DNA from: Toxonevra muliebris
Taxonomy: Eukaryota > Arthropoda > Insecta > Diptera > Pallopteridae
NCBI GenBank assembly: GCA_963691655.1
Contig: OY829327.1
Span: 56,184,079 to 56,248,078, forward strand
DNA: 64,000 nt
Reading direction: 5' to 3'
Shown here: one piece after another, positions 46,000 to 57,965 of the stretch
Numbering within the stretch: position 1 is the stretch's first letter
Layout of the letters: each line of letters starts with the position of its first letter
Translations under genes and position numbers: made by a program
The notes under the pieces: generated by a model
Database searches by the model: none
What the model was told of the DNA's origin: nothing
Seen by the model: the letters and a program-made list of their open reading frames with translations, nothing else

Positions 46000-46640
46000 T
46001 GCGGTGTCAAAGATTTCAGGCGTTCGTCTCTAAACACTACAGTGGAAAAATATGCTTACTGGGATCCGACAGAAATAGGTCTGTCGTCTCTCCACATTCT
46101 TCTTCCGAACCACACGCAGCATAGAAGACACTAGCTCCCAGGCCAATCATATTCAAATAATTGGCCCAAGAGAAGTGACCATCAGCTGGTTACAGCACTT
46201 TTTGTTAAGTGTTAACAGAAAGTCTGCTAGACGCTTCGAGATAACAGGTATTATGATATTTGTCTGTCTAAAGCCTCTAAGTTCCCACCATTTCCGATTA
46301 TGGGTCACATCGACTGACTTATTAATGGCGAAAAAACGGGTTCTGGGCCCAAGAAACCGGTTTCCGAATCTTTTCTGGTTAGAAGTGATGTAGTTAGAAG
46401 ATTAAGCAAGGACTTGAAAGCAGCCACAAATGCTGCTTTTTCTCCAACCGCTATCAATGTCATGGTCCATTGTCTTGATGATTACAAAAACTTCTGTTTG
46501 AAAAGCAGAAAAAACAGAATCATTCAACCCAAGAGAGAAATGATGGCCCACTCCATTCTTAAGATAACGTTCGGTGAGCACCTGCGCCGCAAATATAAAA
46601 ACAGGAATGCTACCAAATACTACCACAGGAACAAAAACGG
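46000..46640 (-). pseudogene. LINE RNase H and 3' tail fragment (Jockey/LOA-like)
   Basis: The minus strand reads SVFSAFQTEVFVI (RNase H E region) at about 46520. In shifted frames it then reads FLLTLNKKCCNQL and AACGSEEECGETDLFL, matching the cysteine/histidine tail after RNase H in Jockey/LOA-type LINEs. Several frameshifts are present. Confidence 0.55.
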
Positions 46641-46654
46641 GGGCTCATATCCTC

Positions 46655-47230
46655 AGTAGAGGACTCGATTGTGCTGCGTTTTTATGGACAGGAATATCCC
46701 CATCACGAATGCGCGAGATTGCGTCGATACACAAGCGCTGCACGCTAAGAGTAGGCTGTGCATTACGCACAATTTTCTATGACGCTATCTCCGTGCTCAC
46801 TCACAAGATTCCAATCATCACCAAAGCCACTAAGCTAAAGCGGTTATACGCTGGAGCAGCAAAACCTACCAGAGAGAAGAGGCAGGGGTGTTGGTCACAG
46901 GCGATGGAAGATTGGCAGAAAAAATGGGATCAGCCTCAAAAGGGTAAGTGAACATACGCCTTGATTATAATGTCACAAAAATACTTAGTGACCATGGCTG
47001 CTTCAAAAGCTACCTCCACAAGTATTGTATAGTAGATGACCAAATTGCCCAGTGTATGGAGTTAGATAGATAGCGCGGCACGTAGTGTTTGACTGCTCCA
47101 GATTCGACCCTGGAATGGTGGGAAGTGGTGAGAACAGCATTTGCAGTAAGTTCATAGGTAAGGAACTATGGAACTTAGTGGAAGTTTCCAGCAATGGCGA
47201 CGGCAATTGAAGGGCGTTGCAGAATTTCGC
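46655..47230 (+). pseudogene. R1-like LINE ORF2 C-terminal fragment
   Basis: The plus frame reads LRVGCALRTIFYDAISVL, then REKRQGCWSQAMEDWQKKW. In continuation it reads SDHGCFKSYLHKY and HVVFDCSRFD. This is the order seen after the RT domain in R1-clade ORF2 (LR-x-AYRT-like, WQxxW, GHGxFxxYL, HxxFxC zinc-finger motifs). It is opposite in orientation to the LINE pieces on either side. Confidence 0.7.
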
Positions 47231-47639
47231 ACGTGACATTATGGCACGATTAAGATAATCGCAAAGGGCGGGACTTAACGAACGGCAACATATGCACCGA
47301 GTTGAGGCATATTGCCACTTAATAGCAGTACGGCTTACATGCAGAGCCGTAGACGAAATACTTAACGGTAAAACTAGTTGGAGCACCGTCGGACATCGAG
47401 GAGGTTTTGTTTTAGGTTCAAGTCCCACACTGACTGGATATAGGCTTTTGATGCCTCGCAAAAAAAAGGTGTAGTCTTTAATTTTTAATGACAACCCCAG
47501 AACCCAAACCGTATTCTCTTTTGGAGTCGCGAGTGAAAAGGCTCTTACAATCAATTCCAGACCCAGATTCTGTCAAAAACCAGGTTTGTGGTTCTGGAAT
47601 TTCTATTGAATATAGCTGTTTTAAAACTGTATTTGAGGG
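47231..47639. other. Probable LINE 3' flank, not assigned
   Basis: It contains ggttcaagtcccacactgac, which resembles an RNA polymerase III B box, but there is no convincing A box. I do not call a tRNA or SINE. Confidence 0.3.
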
Positions 47640-48110
47640 CATTGTATTTTAGGTTCAAATCAGTGTCTTCAAAAAATTCACCAATATCCTACTACTATCT
47701 AGAAGGTATTTCACTTCATGGGATAGCTGAATAGTGATTCCTCTGAGTACTGGCAAAATAAGATTATCAATTTTCTTTCTCCCGCTGAAAAGAATACCAC
47801 CAGTTTTAAGACCTACCTCTGATTTGAGCAACACCAAGAATCAATCGTTTTCGAGGCAGTTACGGTCCGTGGTTAAGTAGGTAACATCATCGGCATAGAG
47901 GCCTGTATGTAGATACTAGACTCATTAGGGAAACAAGCTGAGAGTCAACCAACAAACACCACAGCAGTGGAGAGAGTACTGCACCTTGGGGATACCCTAT
48001 ATTCAATAGGCTATGCAAAAGATAAATTTTTGTAAATTTCTGCTTCATTTGATAAAATTTAATGAATTTTTTAACACTTCTCCTTGTGAGTGGACTTGGC
48101 GGGAACACAT
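47640..48110 (-). pseudogene. LINE reverse transcriptase fragment (Jockey/LOA-like)
   Basis: The minus strand reads GYPQGAVLSPLLWCLLVD at about 47985, then after a frameshift LYADDVTYLTTDRNCLEN at about 47900. These are the RT palm motifs with the YADD catalytic site. With the 46000-46640 fragment it could be one minus-strand element interrupted by the R1-like piece. Confidence 0.75.
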
Positions 48111-49871
48111 ATTATGATACCTCTCAGGCATAGTGAGCCGCAAGGTGAACTATTTTCGATATTTGTTTTTGTTCAATAGAAGACCGCCCTAAAATAAATC
48201 GACAACTATCCCAGTTTCGGTCTAATTGCAAAACCAACGTATATGAATATTGTGCTAAAACAGATACTGGATAAGCTGGCGTTATCATTTCGGTTACACG
48301 TGGGATACAATACTGACTCGGTAATGCCCACAAGAAGTTAAGTTCATATTTAATTAAATGCCATCATGAAACTGCCACATACTGCGACTGTAAAATGATT
48401 CGAATTCAATGATGGTAATGATGTCGATATCGATAATGATCGATAATCAACGATCTGCTTATAATTTCAGGCTGGCATTGACAAGCATCGCCATCAAATT
48501 ATCATTGAAATTGACAACGGCCTGTGATGAAAGTACATAACTCATATACATAAATAGAGGCGTACTTAATGCTCAAATTAACAAGATACAAAATAAAATG
48601 ACAAAATATGCGAAATGAAAATTTAAAAATGTCAACAACAACATTAACACCAACACCATAACACCACTTACAACGACAATAAAAACACCAACGCATCCAA
48701 CACACAAACAAATAAACAAACAATCAGCAAATTGTCATCATCAAGTGTACTCCATGTAGTACATAAATGTTGTATAGCATAAAGCAGCCATTGTCAAGCG
48801 AGCAGTCAGCCAGCCAGCCAGCGATACCACCTGTAGTTGGCGATTATTGTTTGCTGGTATTGTTGTTGCCATTATTGTTGTCGAAGTTGCTGCTTGCTTG
48901 TTTGCCTTATACATAACTATGCCAATTTTGTAAGGAAAAAAGGCGACAATAACCGCAAATAACAAAAGCCACACACCAGCATCATCACCAGCAACAACAA
49001 TAGAGTTACGCGTCGCACTGATCTTATCAGACACTATATTGTTGTTGTTGCTGTAGATGCTGTTATTATTACTATACAAGCATTTATGTTGCATTACAGC
49101 AGACTGTAGTAGACTGCGCTAATAGCCGGTCAAGTTGACTTACCTCATTGACAAGTTGGCAGCATCCAACAACAACAACAACAGTAGTAACTGCAATATC
49201 AGCAGCCACCGCAACAGAGAGACGGTGCTGTTTTTCCAATTTTTGAGATCACTGAAAGCGTCAATTATTCGAATAATTTATGATGCCGTGTGAAGAATGG
49301 CACATCCACAGGCAGCAGCAGCAGCAACAACATCAATATTGCTGAAAATAACATAAGAAGAAGAACGCTGCTGCAGCTACAGCGACAACAACAGCAACAT
49401 GATGCGGCCGGTTTTTATTCTTCTTTTTTTTTGTGTTTAGTTTTGTTCCACAAAGTTCTTCTTTTATTATTTTTCTTCATAGTTATTCTGTTCGTAATTC
49501 GTGGTTTCATCTTTGGATGCTGCTGCATTGTATTCTTTTCCGTTTAATGCGGGGGTGGACGGACGGAGGTGGGGGGCTTTTTTTGTTAGCGGTAAAATGC
49601 TTTGGAGTATTTCAAACAATAAACCGTTGCACGTCTGCAGCTTATTAGTTATTTCATTTCTATGTAAGTATATAGGTACTTTAAAGAATAAAGTGGGATT
49701 AAGTACAAAATACTTTTTTGTATGTAGTTATTGTTATAGTTGTTGTTGTTGCTGTTGCAATATGAGAAAATTGTTCAACGTTATGAGCTGAATTTTTAAA
49801 CTAGGAATCGAACAGTGGTATTACTACGAAAAATCGTTGTATGTAAGTTTTTTTTTATAAGTTAACAAATA
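48111..49871. other. Non-coding stretch rich in CAA/CAG and CCAG repeats
   Basis: CAACAA/ACAACA runs at 48640-48700, 48980-49000 and 49165-49190, a cagccagccagccagcg run at 48808, and CAGCAG runs at 49300-49330 give several 70-117 codon frames of low complexity. No domain is seen. Confidence 0.4.
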
Positions 49872-50707
49872 CAGGGGAATCGCGGTAATTCATACCTCGT
49901 TAATTCGAAAATCTGAATAATTCGTAATAAACTGTTGGTCCCCTGAAAAAATCGCGTTAATTCGCAAAAATTCCATACATTTTGGTCCCCTCGCTAATTC
50001 GTATTTTTCTTTCAATACAAGGGTCTGTTTAACCTCTTAGGAATCGAAATTGGTTGTTGACAACCTCTTATAATTCGTAATGCACATACACATTTCAGTT
50101 AAATGAATAATTGTTTTTCTGTTTTTCTTTCTATTAAATAAATTTAAAAAAACAGCCGATTCGTATTTTTCTTATCTTAACCTCTTTAATCCTGGGATTG
50201 TACGTCCCAATAATGTTCGAAAACTCAAGTAAATTGGGAGATATGGTTTCCATTTTATTTTCAGTTTTCTTCAAAATACTGATGCTGGTTGTCAATGAGT
50301 GAATTCTATACATGCATTCGTGTATAAATATAACTCACACAACATGAATGGATGCGAAAAGCTCGTCCTTGGCCTTCCAGGAACTGTTGTGCCATAATAG
50401 CAGTAGTAGTAATATCCATGCAGCGTCATCGCTGTAAGTTTCCTTTGCTATAATTCTTTGTTACAAAGGTTGTGGCAGACATTATGGCTCATATGCCCCA
50501 AAACTTAAGGGTAACAGTGAGGATTAAGAATCCTGGGCATATTTTGTTTTAAATTTATTTTAATATCTGCATGAAATATTCTCAACCAGATTTTGAGAAA
50601 AAACTCCGGGGTGAAAAAGTTAAATCAAAATCTTGTTAAATCGAAAACCTCTGTAATTCGTAAAAAACTGCTGATCCCTTGCGATTACGAATTATCGGGA
50701 TTCTATT
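49872..50707. mobile_element. pogo/Tigger-like non-autonomous element
   Basis: The left end caggggaatcgcggtaattc and the reverse complement of the right end (agaatcccgataattcgtaa) are inverted, adjacent to TA. Both are followed by repeated taattcg/aattcg phrases, as in pogo-superfamily ends. It contains a nested copy of repeat family R1. No transposase. Confidence 0.6.
50303..50404 (-). repeat. Dispersed repeat family R1, copy 4 (inverted, nested in the pogo-like element)
   Basis: Read on the minus strand it has ctattatggcacaacag, ccaaggacgagctttt, gcatccattcatgttgtgtg and tttatacacgaatg, in the same order as copy 1. This is the closest match to copy 1 in the window. Confidence 0.85.
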
Positions 50708-50789
50708 ATATGTAGTTTTCAATGCTATTGTTTTTTTTTAAAGGTTATTGTTGCTGTTTCGCAACCTGTAAGATTCATTGCACTTTTCT

Positions 50790-50970
50790 CTTCTCTATTT
50801 AGTCTAATCTGCCTAGTTGATTGAGTTTACTCAAACAGCCCCAAACTAATTTAGAGGTGATCTCAAAAGAGCATAAGGCTTGAATGAGTGGTTGACTGTC
50901 CGACATGATTGCAATGTTCGCATCAATCCTGTTGTACAGAGGCTCTCTAACTTTTGAACTCTCACTAATT
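50790..50970 (-). pseudogene. Small LINE RNase H fragment
   Basis: The minus strand reads AIMSDSQPLIQALCSFEITSK and continues LVWGCLSKLNQL. This is the catalytic-Asp SDSQ and SKLVWxC part of LINE RNase H. It is related to, but diverged from, the fragment at 32604-33060. Confidence 0.7.
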
Positions 50971-53900
50971 TGCTTTTACTGTTTTTAGTAGAGCTCTCTT
51001 ACTCTCTTGCCCACGGTGCTGATCCTTATACTTTTAACAGAGTTCACTATAAAAATTGATTTTCTCAAGATATTTTTCTGGTTATAGCAAAGAGTGCAAA
51101 TAAGCGTCTTGATGGCAGACTTTGGTTTCGTTCATATTTGACTTTTTCTAGAGAACCATTCATTGCATTATTAATTTTGTTTAAAACTTTTAATTATAAG
51201 TTTTGTATATCAATTCCACTGTGCTGGTATATTTTCGCAGCTTTATTCTTTAGAAGACGACATTTTTGGCACACACGAAGTCAATTTGTTTTATCTATTG
51301 TCAAACAAGTCAGAAAACAAGACACATGTTCACCACCACCAGCTCCACCATATGAGTACTATATGAATTGTTATTGTACTCGTAGTTGTTGTTTTCAAAA
51401 TATTATTAATATTTTTGTAAAAATATCTGTTAGTAACGACAAAATCGAAGAAACAATAACAATGTTACGCCTTTGCGTAAGCATCATGCAAAAAAAAAAA
51501 AAAAACATGTGCTAACACAGGCAAAAAGGAATAAACCAAAGAAAAACCTGAAGAAGAATAAGACGAAGAGAAGGATGAGGTTACAGAAATTGTCATAATC
51601 TCATGGAAATTGCCTCCCCCTCAAAGCATTAAAAACAAATATAAGAGTATGTGTAGATAGTGTAGTATTGACTACTATTCACCAAGCATGTCATAAAGTT
51701 AGCCAAGTATGTCGCTTAAGTCTTTTGTTTTAAAAATTCGCAAACATTTTTCTTGTATGCTGCCACAATTGGCAGTGTTTGCATTGGTTTATTGTTTTCA
51801 TTGTTGTTGTTGTAAGCGCAGCATTTGGCTTTAACATTTTTGATTCTTTGAGAGTTTTGCGCTCATGGATTTATTTTTTTTTTTTTTTTTTTTTGATTTA
51901 TATGCAAGCGCTTTTGTTATAATTGGCATTGCAAACGGACATTCTTCTTCTCCTTCTACTTGGTTTTAGTATTATTATTATTATTATTGTTGTTCATATT
52001 GAATTGACAATAATTTTTATTTTCATGTTTAACAATTGCTTTGGTTAATATTTTGTTGTAACTGCTGCTGTTGCTGGTGGATTTTGCTGTTATTGGATTG
52101 TTGGATAGAATGATTTATTTGCAAAAGGAAAAAATACGCCTGAGAAATTCAAAATACACAATTGGTGTTGTTGTTTTTGTTGTTGTTATAGCTTTTGTCG
52201 GGCAGAAGCTATTGTAACTAAAAAGAGTTACAGTGCACAAATGATTATTGAAATTTTTATCCATTTTTGGTGTGATGTGATGAGAGGTGGGAAAATAGTT
52301 TTTAATAACTATACAGAATGAATAGTTGGTTAACGTATAACTACATACATACATACATACATCGAGTGTGTAGTTAATATTGCAGTGAGGTGAAAGAATG
52401 ATTGATAATAATATCCGCTACAGCATCCGCAGCTCTGTGATGTGGTAAGCTCAAACGTTATTTTTACACTCATATGTGCAATTTAATTCCTTCAGTTTGA
52501 AACTTTATCTTTAAAATTTAAGTTCACAAAAGATTTAAATTCCACATTAATTAACCAAACACAATTTTCATTATAGGCGTTTTTTTAAATTAATTTTTGG
52601 GTGCACAAATTAAATTAAAAATAAAATTTTTTTAAAATTAATTTGCGATTGTCTGAAAAACTTTAAGTGGCAGCGTAATGATGCTTTAATGATAAACTGG
52701 ATTTTTTTCTTCCTTCTAGTCCTCTTGGGAGCTTAGGGCTTCTATTAAGCATTTCTATTCTAGTAAAAACAAAAACTGTATTTTGGAAAAAAAACTGTAA
52801 CCTACAATATAAAAACGAGAAAAACAAAACTAAAATTTTTAATTTGAAAAGTTTCTCAGTCACTTGCCCATACATTAAAAATTTAATAGGTCCAATAATA
52901 TAATAGTTTCCGCATGTTTGGAAGAAGCTATACTTTCTTGAATGGGCAGAAATTTTAAATCCTATATTTTCTGGGAAACCTAATACAATAATGGTGCAAA
53001 ATTTGGAAAAAAAAATAAAAAACAAATGTTGTATTAATATTAAACCAGTTCTTATAACACTTTCACCCAAAAAACGACAACAACAATCAGCCATCAGACT
53101 GTTTTTGTTTGAAAAAAAATAGCGTTTAAGTGGTGTCAGATTCTACTCGCAAAAATGCTCTGAAATAGTTAAAATTATTTTATTTAAATAAAATGTAATA
53201 ATATTAATAAAATCAAAAAAACTGATTCCTTTAAAACTAATATAAAAAGAAACAAATTAATTTACAAATCTATAAAACAAATATATGTTATTATTATTAT
53301 TAATAAGAAACACGAAATAACATTCTAGTTATGACTACTTAAAAAATTAAACGAACATTCCTGGGTCCGATTTTTTGAGTATTTAGTCATAGTTCACCAG
53401 TAATCAATACAATAATTTTAAAAGCTCTAAAAATGGTTTCATCAAATTTCTTGTACAATTCTCTTGATGCCACAAAATTTGTTCAATTTTATAATTTTTT
53501 TAAGTAAGTCTTTTGTTCTTTTCAGCTAATTTTCGAATTTTAGTTTTGCTAGTATTAATTTGGGAAAATATTCTTTCCACATTCGCTACCTGCAAGTGCT
53601 ACTCTGAAAAACAATTACATTTTTATGATAACCAAAACATATTTGAGTCTATTCTGCATATTATTGCAAAAACTGTAAAAACTGTTAAATTGGGGATAAA
53701 CTGTAATATTTGAGGGAACTCTGTAAGACTGCATGCCGACCGAAAAAACTATAATTTACAGATAAATCTGTCAATATGGTACCGCTGTTGTGGGTTCAAT
53801 TTAAGTGCCATTTTTGTTATGCTGTTGGCTAGCTGGGTTTCTTAGGGTATGTCCTATCCACCTCCAATTTCTTCTCGTTATCTGCGTTGTTATTGGTTTT

Positions 53901-54049
53901 TCGTTTGCAAGGATCCAAAGGTTTGGACCTTTTTAGATTTGGCCAGAATATTCTGCATATGATCCGCAAACATTTGCTAATGAATACTTGTAGTTTCTGT
54001 ATGTGTTATTTGAAATTAACCAGGTTTCACTTCCATATGTGTGGGTTTT
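50971..54049. other. Non-coding stretch, nothing recognised
   Basis: It includes a 125-codon plus frame (51138-51515) and a 143-codon minus frame (53094-52663). Neither has a domain, and both have AT-driven Phe/Ile/Lys-rich composition. Poly-T of about 24 at 51870-51894, (ATT)n at 51970-51990, and (ATAC)n at 52343-52362. Confidence 0.4.
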
Positions 54050-55620
54050 TATTCCTCTTTAAATTTGGGAATTTCTCCACGTTGGTTGTAGTCTTCCAAA
54101 CGCAGCTCTGGCTTTGTTGAGTCTGTTGTTGAAATCTTCTTTTGCTTCACCGTCTGTGGTCATCATGCTGCCTAGATAGCAGAATTTGTCAACAGGCTGG
54201 CCTTCGATTGTGTTGTGCTCATTGCTGACGTTGCTAAAACGCATGGCTTTGGTATTTTTGATGTTGATTTCCAAGACCATGTTGCGTGCTGCTCAGATCA
54301 AATGATCAGTTTTCAGTTTTCGCTTGCATATCACTGAGTTTGTGCGAGAACAGACATATATCATCTGCGAAGTCTAAGTCTTCGAGGAGGCGTGTGGGAC
54401 TCCATGTTATGCCTCTTCTTTCGGAGCACACGTTTGCCATAACTTTGTCTAGTAAAATTGCGAAGAGAAGGGGTGAAAGTGGACATCCTTGTTTGACTCC
54501 TGCATTGGTGGTGAAAGGCTCGTTAGTTGCCATTTTGTAGTTAGCTCAGCTAGCTCAGATTTTTTGTGCATCGCTTTGATAATTTCAATGAGCTTCAGGG
54601 GGACTCATCGATGAACAGCACGTATTATGGTGAACGTCATTCGATGGATTGGTCGATAATAATCCGCAGTGCGTTAGTCTTCCCGATTTTTTGCAGTCTG
54701 CTATTATTTTAAAGATCGTATTAAGAAGTGTTATCCTCTCCAGTGACCACAGTCGCTCAAGTCAACCTTCTTTGGCGACTTTATAATGATGCCTTTAGTT
54801 CATGATGAAGGTAAACTTTCACTTTCCCAGGCTAATTTGATGTGTGGTTGCAATAGCTCAGCTGATATCTGTGCGTTGGCAAGCAGTATTTCTGGTTGAA
54901 TGCCATATTCTCCTGCTGCTTTTTTTAGCTTCAATTTTTGTATTGCCTCCTTAATCTCGTCAGTATTGGGTGGCGTTGCTGTGATTCTTAGTGGATTGGA
55001 ATCTAAGCTATCTTCCACAATGCCATCTAGGTTATCATCTAAGTTGGTGTTTGTGTTGTTGCTTATTTCCAAAGAAGCACTATTTTGTTTTTTATAAACT
55101 TGTTTATTTTTGATAACTTTTATATGACTGAACTTATATGGAACTGTTAGCAATTATCTAAGTAATACTAAGTTGAAAACTTTTAAGAAAAATTCCTATT
55201 TTGAAAAATTCCTCCCTTGTCAAGCAAAATCCTCCGCTCGAAAGGAAAAATTCCTCCCCTTAAAATTTTCAAAACGACAGCACTGCCTACTACTAAGCGA
55301 TCAGATATTGGCATCCATGTTTGCAATGCATTGCGCATTTTCTGCGTTATGATAATGCCAACGCCGCTCTCTCACATATTTTCTTTACCACAGTATGGCA
55401 ATGTATTGCCATTTGCTGTAACAGAATCTCCACTACCACTCCATATTATTTCGCTGACGCCACGGATTTCAATGTTATAGCATGCCATTTGTTTCTCAAG
55501 TTTTGATAGTTTTGACGCTTGAAGAAGTGTTCTTACATTCCATTGTGCTATTCGTGTGCTTTTTCATGCGCTGAATGTCGTCTTCATTTGGGTTCCATTA
55601 TAACCGAGGCCGTGTCTAGT
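54050..55620 (-). pseudogene. RTE-like LINE: endonuclease plus reverse transcriptase, degenerate
   Basis: Read on the minus strand from 55600. EN-like: YNIEIRGVSEIIWSGSG and GVGIIITQKMRNAL. RT start: PPNTDEIKEAIQKLKLKKAAG (55000-54900). Palm: AGVKQGCPLSPLLFAILLDK then EDLDFADDICLFSHKLSDMQ (54510-54320), with the FADD catalytic site. Thumb: FCYLGSMMTTDGEAKEDFNN then RLNKARAAFGRLQPTWR (54200-54070). The order and motifs match the EN-RT protein of RTE-type elements. Several frameshifts and a damaged central section make it inactive. Confidence 0.85.
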
Positions 55621-56030
55621 ATTAGTTTCCTTAATCATTTTGTTATCATCTGGACTGGTGATTGGCCTGTTGATGGGGCTGCCATCTTTAGACGTTGCTT
55701 AGGATCAGCGTTTTCATTAATTGTTGCTGTTGTGCATCTGGCATGTGTCAAGGCTGACATTTGAATGGATTTACAATTGTGTGGTGAACGTGGGGGGATT
55801 TCACTGTTTCATTCAATTACCCTCAAGATGGCACTTTTCATGTATATACTCGCCATAAAGGACGTCGCTACTGCATTTACATAAGTTCTTTTCTACCGTC
55901 GACTGGCGATACGTAGAAAGGATTATTTTTATATGAGATAGTTTTTTGGGCTGTTTGGGCTATTGGTTATATTTAAAAAATTTTAAATAACTTGAAAAAT
56001 GTTTTTTTAAGAAAGCGTACGGCCATGCAC
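55621..56030. other. Spacer, possibly the 5' part of the RTE-like element
   Basis: No open frame with a recognisable motif is seen. The boundary of the LINE copy could extend to about 55800. Confidence 0.3.
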
Positions 56031-56099
56031 TTGCCGGGAATCAAACCCGGAATCACTGAGATGATAGTGTAGCACGCTGCCACTAGACCACCGAGACGA
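56031..56099 (-). pseudogene. tRNA-like sequence (Glu-like D arm), pseudogene or SINE head
   Basis: On the minus strand an A-box-like tggtctagtgg (56090-56080) is followed at normal spacing by a B-box ggtttgattcc (56047-56037), inside a perfect 5-bp T-arm (ccggg/cccgg). The 5' and 3' acceptor strands do not pair and the anticodon arm is irregular, so this is not a functional tRNA. It may be the head of a tRNA-derived SINE. Confidence 0.6.
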
Positions 56100-56499
56100 A
56101 TGGGATTATAAAGAAATTATTTTAATTTGTTGGGTATATATGCAGCTCCTATTGGAAAAAGTTTGAGTTCCTTGTATTTGAATAGAGCCAATTTTCGAAT
56201 ACACTTGTGACACTAGGACTATCAAGGGCACTAGCGGACCCTGTATATAAATGAATAGGCATAAAAACTACAGTGGCTAACAAATTATGTGGAATAGTAT
56301 CACTTAAGCTATGAGCCACCGCACTTAAATTTTATTGAGAGAGACAAAAATTTAAAGGTCGCGATTGTAGTTAACCCATTCGACCCGAAAGGTATATATG
56401 TATATGCACCACTAAACTCTCAAATACCCCCAAAAACTACCCAACTGTTTTGTCCAAAAAACATTTGTAAGAGGTATAGTTAATATATTTCAAGCACAA

Positions 56500-57965
56500 G
56501 CAGGATTTGGGTTTGGGAAGGGCTGATTTTATTAAACTAAAAGATAAATATCAGACTCATTATCAAACAAAGCTCAGATTTAGACCAAACCTAGTGCAAA
56601 AATTTTATCAATGTTCACTTCAAAAAATACTGACCAAAAATTAAACGATAACTGAAACAAAACTGAGACCAAAATTCGAACTAAAATCAGATAGAAATTT
56701 AGGCGGAAATTTCGAACAAACAAACAATTTTTTTCAGATTGAAGTTTAAACAAAAAAAAAGGGTTCGTTCATTTATTACGTAACGCAATTTTAGGCTAAT
56801 TTGACCCCTGTCCTCTGATCGTAACACTTCGTAACAAGATTTTAGCCATGATCTTCGAATTCAGCGGTAGAAAATTTATTTTATAAACTAGTGTAATGTT
56901 AAAGTTATCTGTATTTGATTGACGTTACATAACGCAGTTAATGATCCCCTCTCCCCATGTAACACTTTGTAACAAATTGTCGAACCAGCCTCCCTTCGCA
57001 CTTTACTTAATATATGAACGGCCCCAAAGGACCAAATCTAGATCAAAATGAGACTAGATTCAGACCGAAATTCCAACAAGAATCGATTAAAATGAGGCCA
57101 AATCCAGGCCAAAAACACAAAATTCAGACCGAATCCAAACCAAAATCAATTCAAAATTCAGACCAAAAATCAAACCAAAATTTAGAAAATATTTTAGACC
57201 ACAACTCACAAGTTAGCAGTTAGGCAAAACTTTTGGCCAAAAGGACGCCAAATACTGGACGAAAGCAAACCCAAATTCAAACTAAAAACCATTGGAAATA
57301 ACATATATGATAAATCTTCACACTAAAAAATTTTAAATCAAATACAGATTAAAAGTAGGTACAACTGTAGACCGAATTCAAACCACACATTAAACAAAAA
57401 TTGGACCAAAATTGTAGCCCCATTCAGCCTAAAATTTAAAACAATATCTAGACCGATTTCGGACCAAAACTCATATCGAAATCAAGCTGATTCAGATCAA
57501 AATTTCGACCACAACTCAAACTAAGAGTTAGATTAAAGCTGAGGCTAAAAGGACACCAAATACAAATTAAAAGCAAACCAATATGTATACCAAAAATCAG
57601 ATCAAACGCTGAGTAAACGCTGGTCTGAGCAAAATTTGGACCACAATTTCAAATACGGACCGAAAGCAATTCAAAATTTACACCAAAACGGATTAAAACT
57701 CAAACCGAATTCAGATTAAAATTTAGACTTAAAATCAAAATAAAATTCTGACACACAATCAAACCAGAATTCAGATAAAAAACGGAAAAGTTAAACCAAA
57801 ATCTGACTAAAATTTTTTGCAAAATTCAACCCAGACACTTGACCATTATCAAGCTTTCTGAAATTGTAGATTTAATGTATTCCGAGGGTGTTTCATAACT
57901 AGTTGCACTATAAGGTGCATCCTATTGGCATGTCAAGCATGGCGGGTAATCAGAATTGATTCAAA
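56500..57965 (-). repeat. Degenerate TTTGGTCTGAATT repeat family, copy B (inverted)
   Basis: On the plus strand the body is variants of accaaaattcagaccaaaat. Read on the minus strand from 57965 it begins with the same head as copy A (gaatcaat, gcacctta-agtgcaac, cggaatacattaaatctaca, agaaagcttgat). It is about twice as long as copy A and has a 265-bp MITE inserted at 56761-57025. Confidence 0.85.
56761..57025. mobile_element. 265-bp MITE inserted in repeat copy B
   Basis: The left end gggttcgttcatttattacg then taacg is mirrored by the right end, whose complement is ggggccgttcatatattaag then taaag. Internal gtaacacttcgtaac and gtaacactttgtaac phrases are near each end. The flanking repeat resumes on both sides. 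Confidence 0.8.

Noticed and set aside
47380..47450. Second tRNA-like sequence (B-box ggttcaagtcc)
   Set aside because: No matching A box and no cloverleaf arms. Probably chance within LINE flank.
51138..51515. 125-codon plus-strand frame with a proline-rich PPPAPPYEYY segment
   Set aside because: No recognisable domain, Phe/Ile/Leu-rich AT-driven N-terminal half, ends in a poly-A run and follows LINE debris. I cannot support a gene.
52663..53094. 143-codon minus-strand frame
   Set aside because: Phe/Leu/Ile-rich translation of AT-rich DNA with no domain and no splice context.
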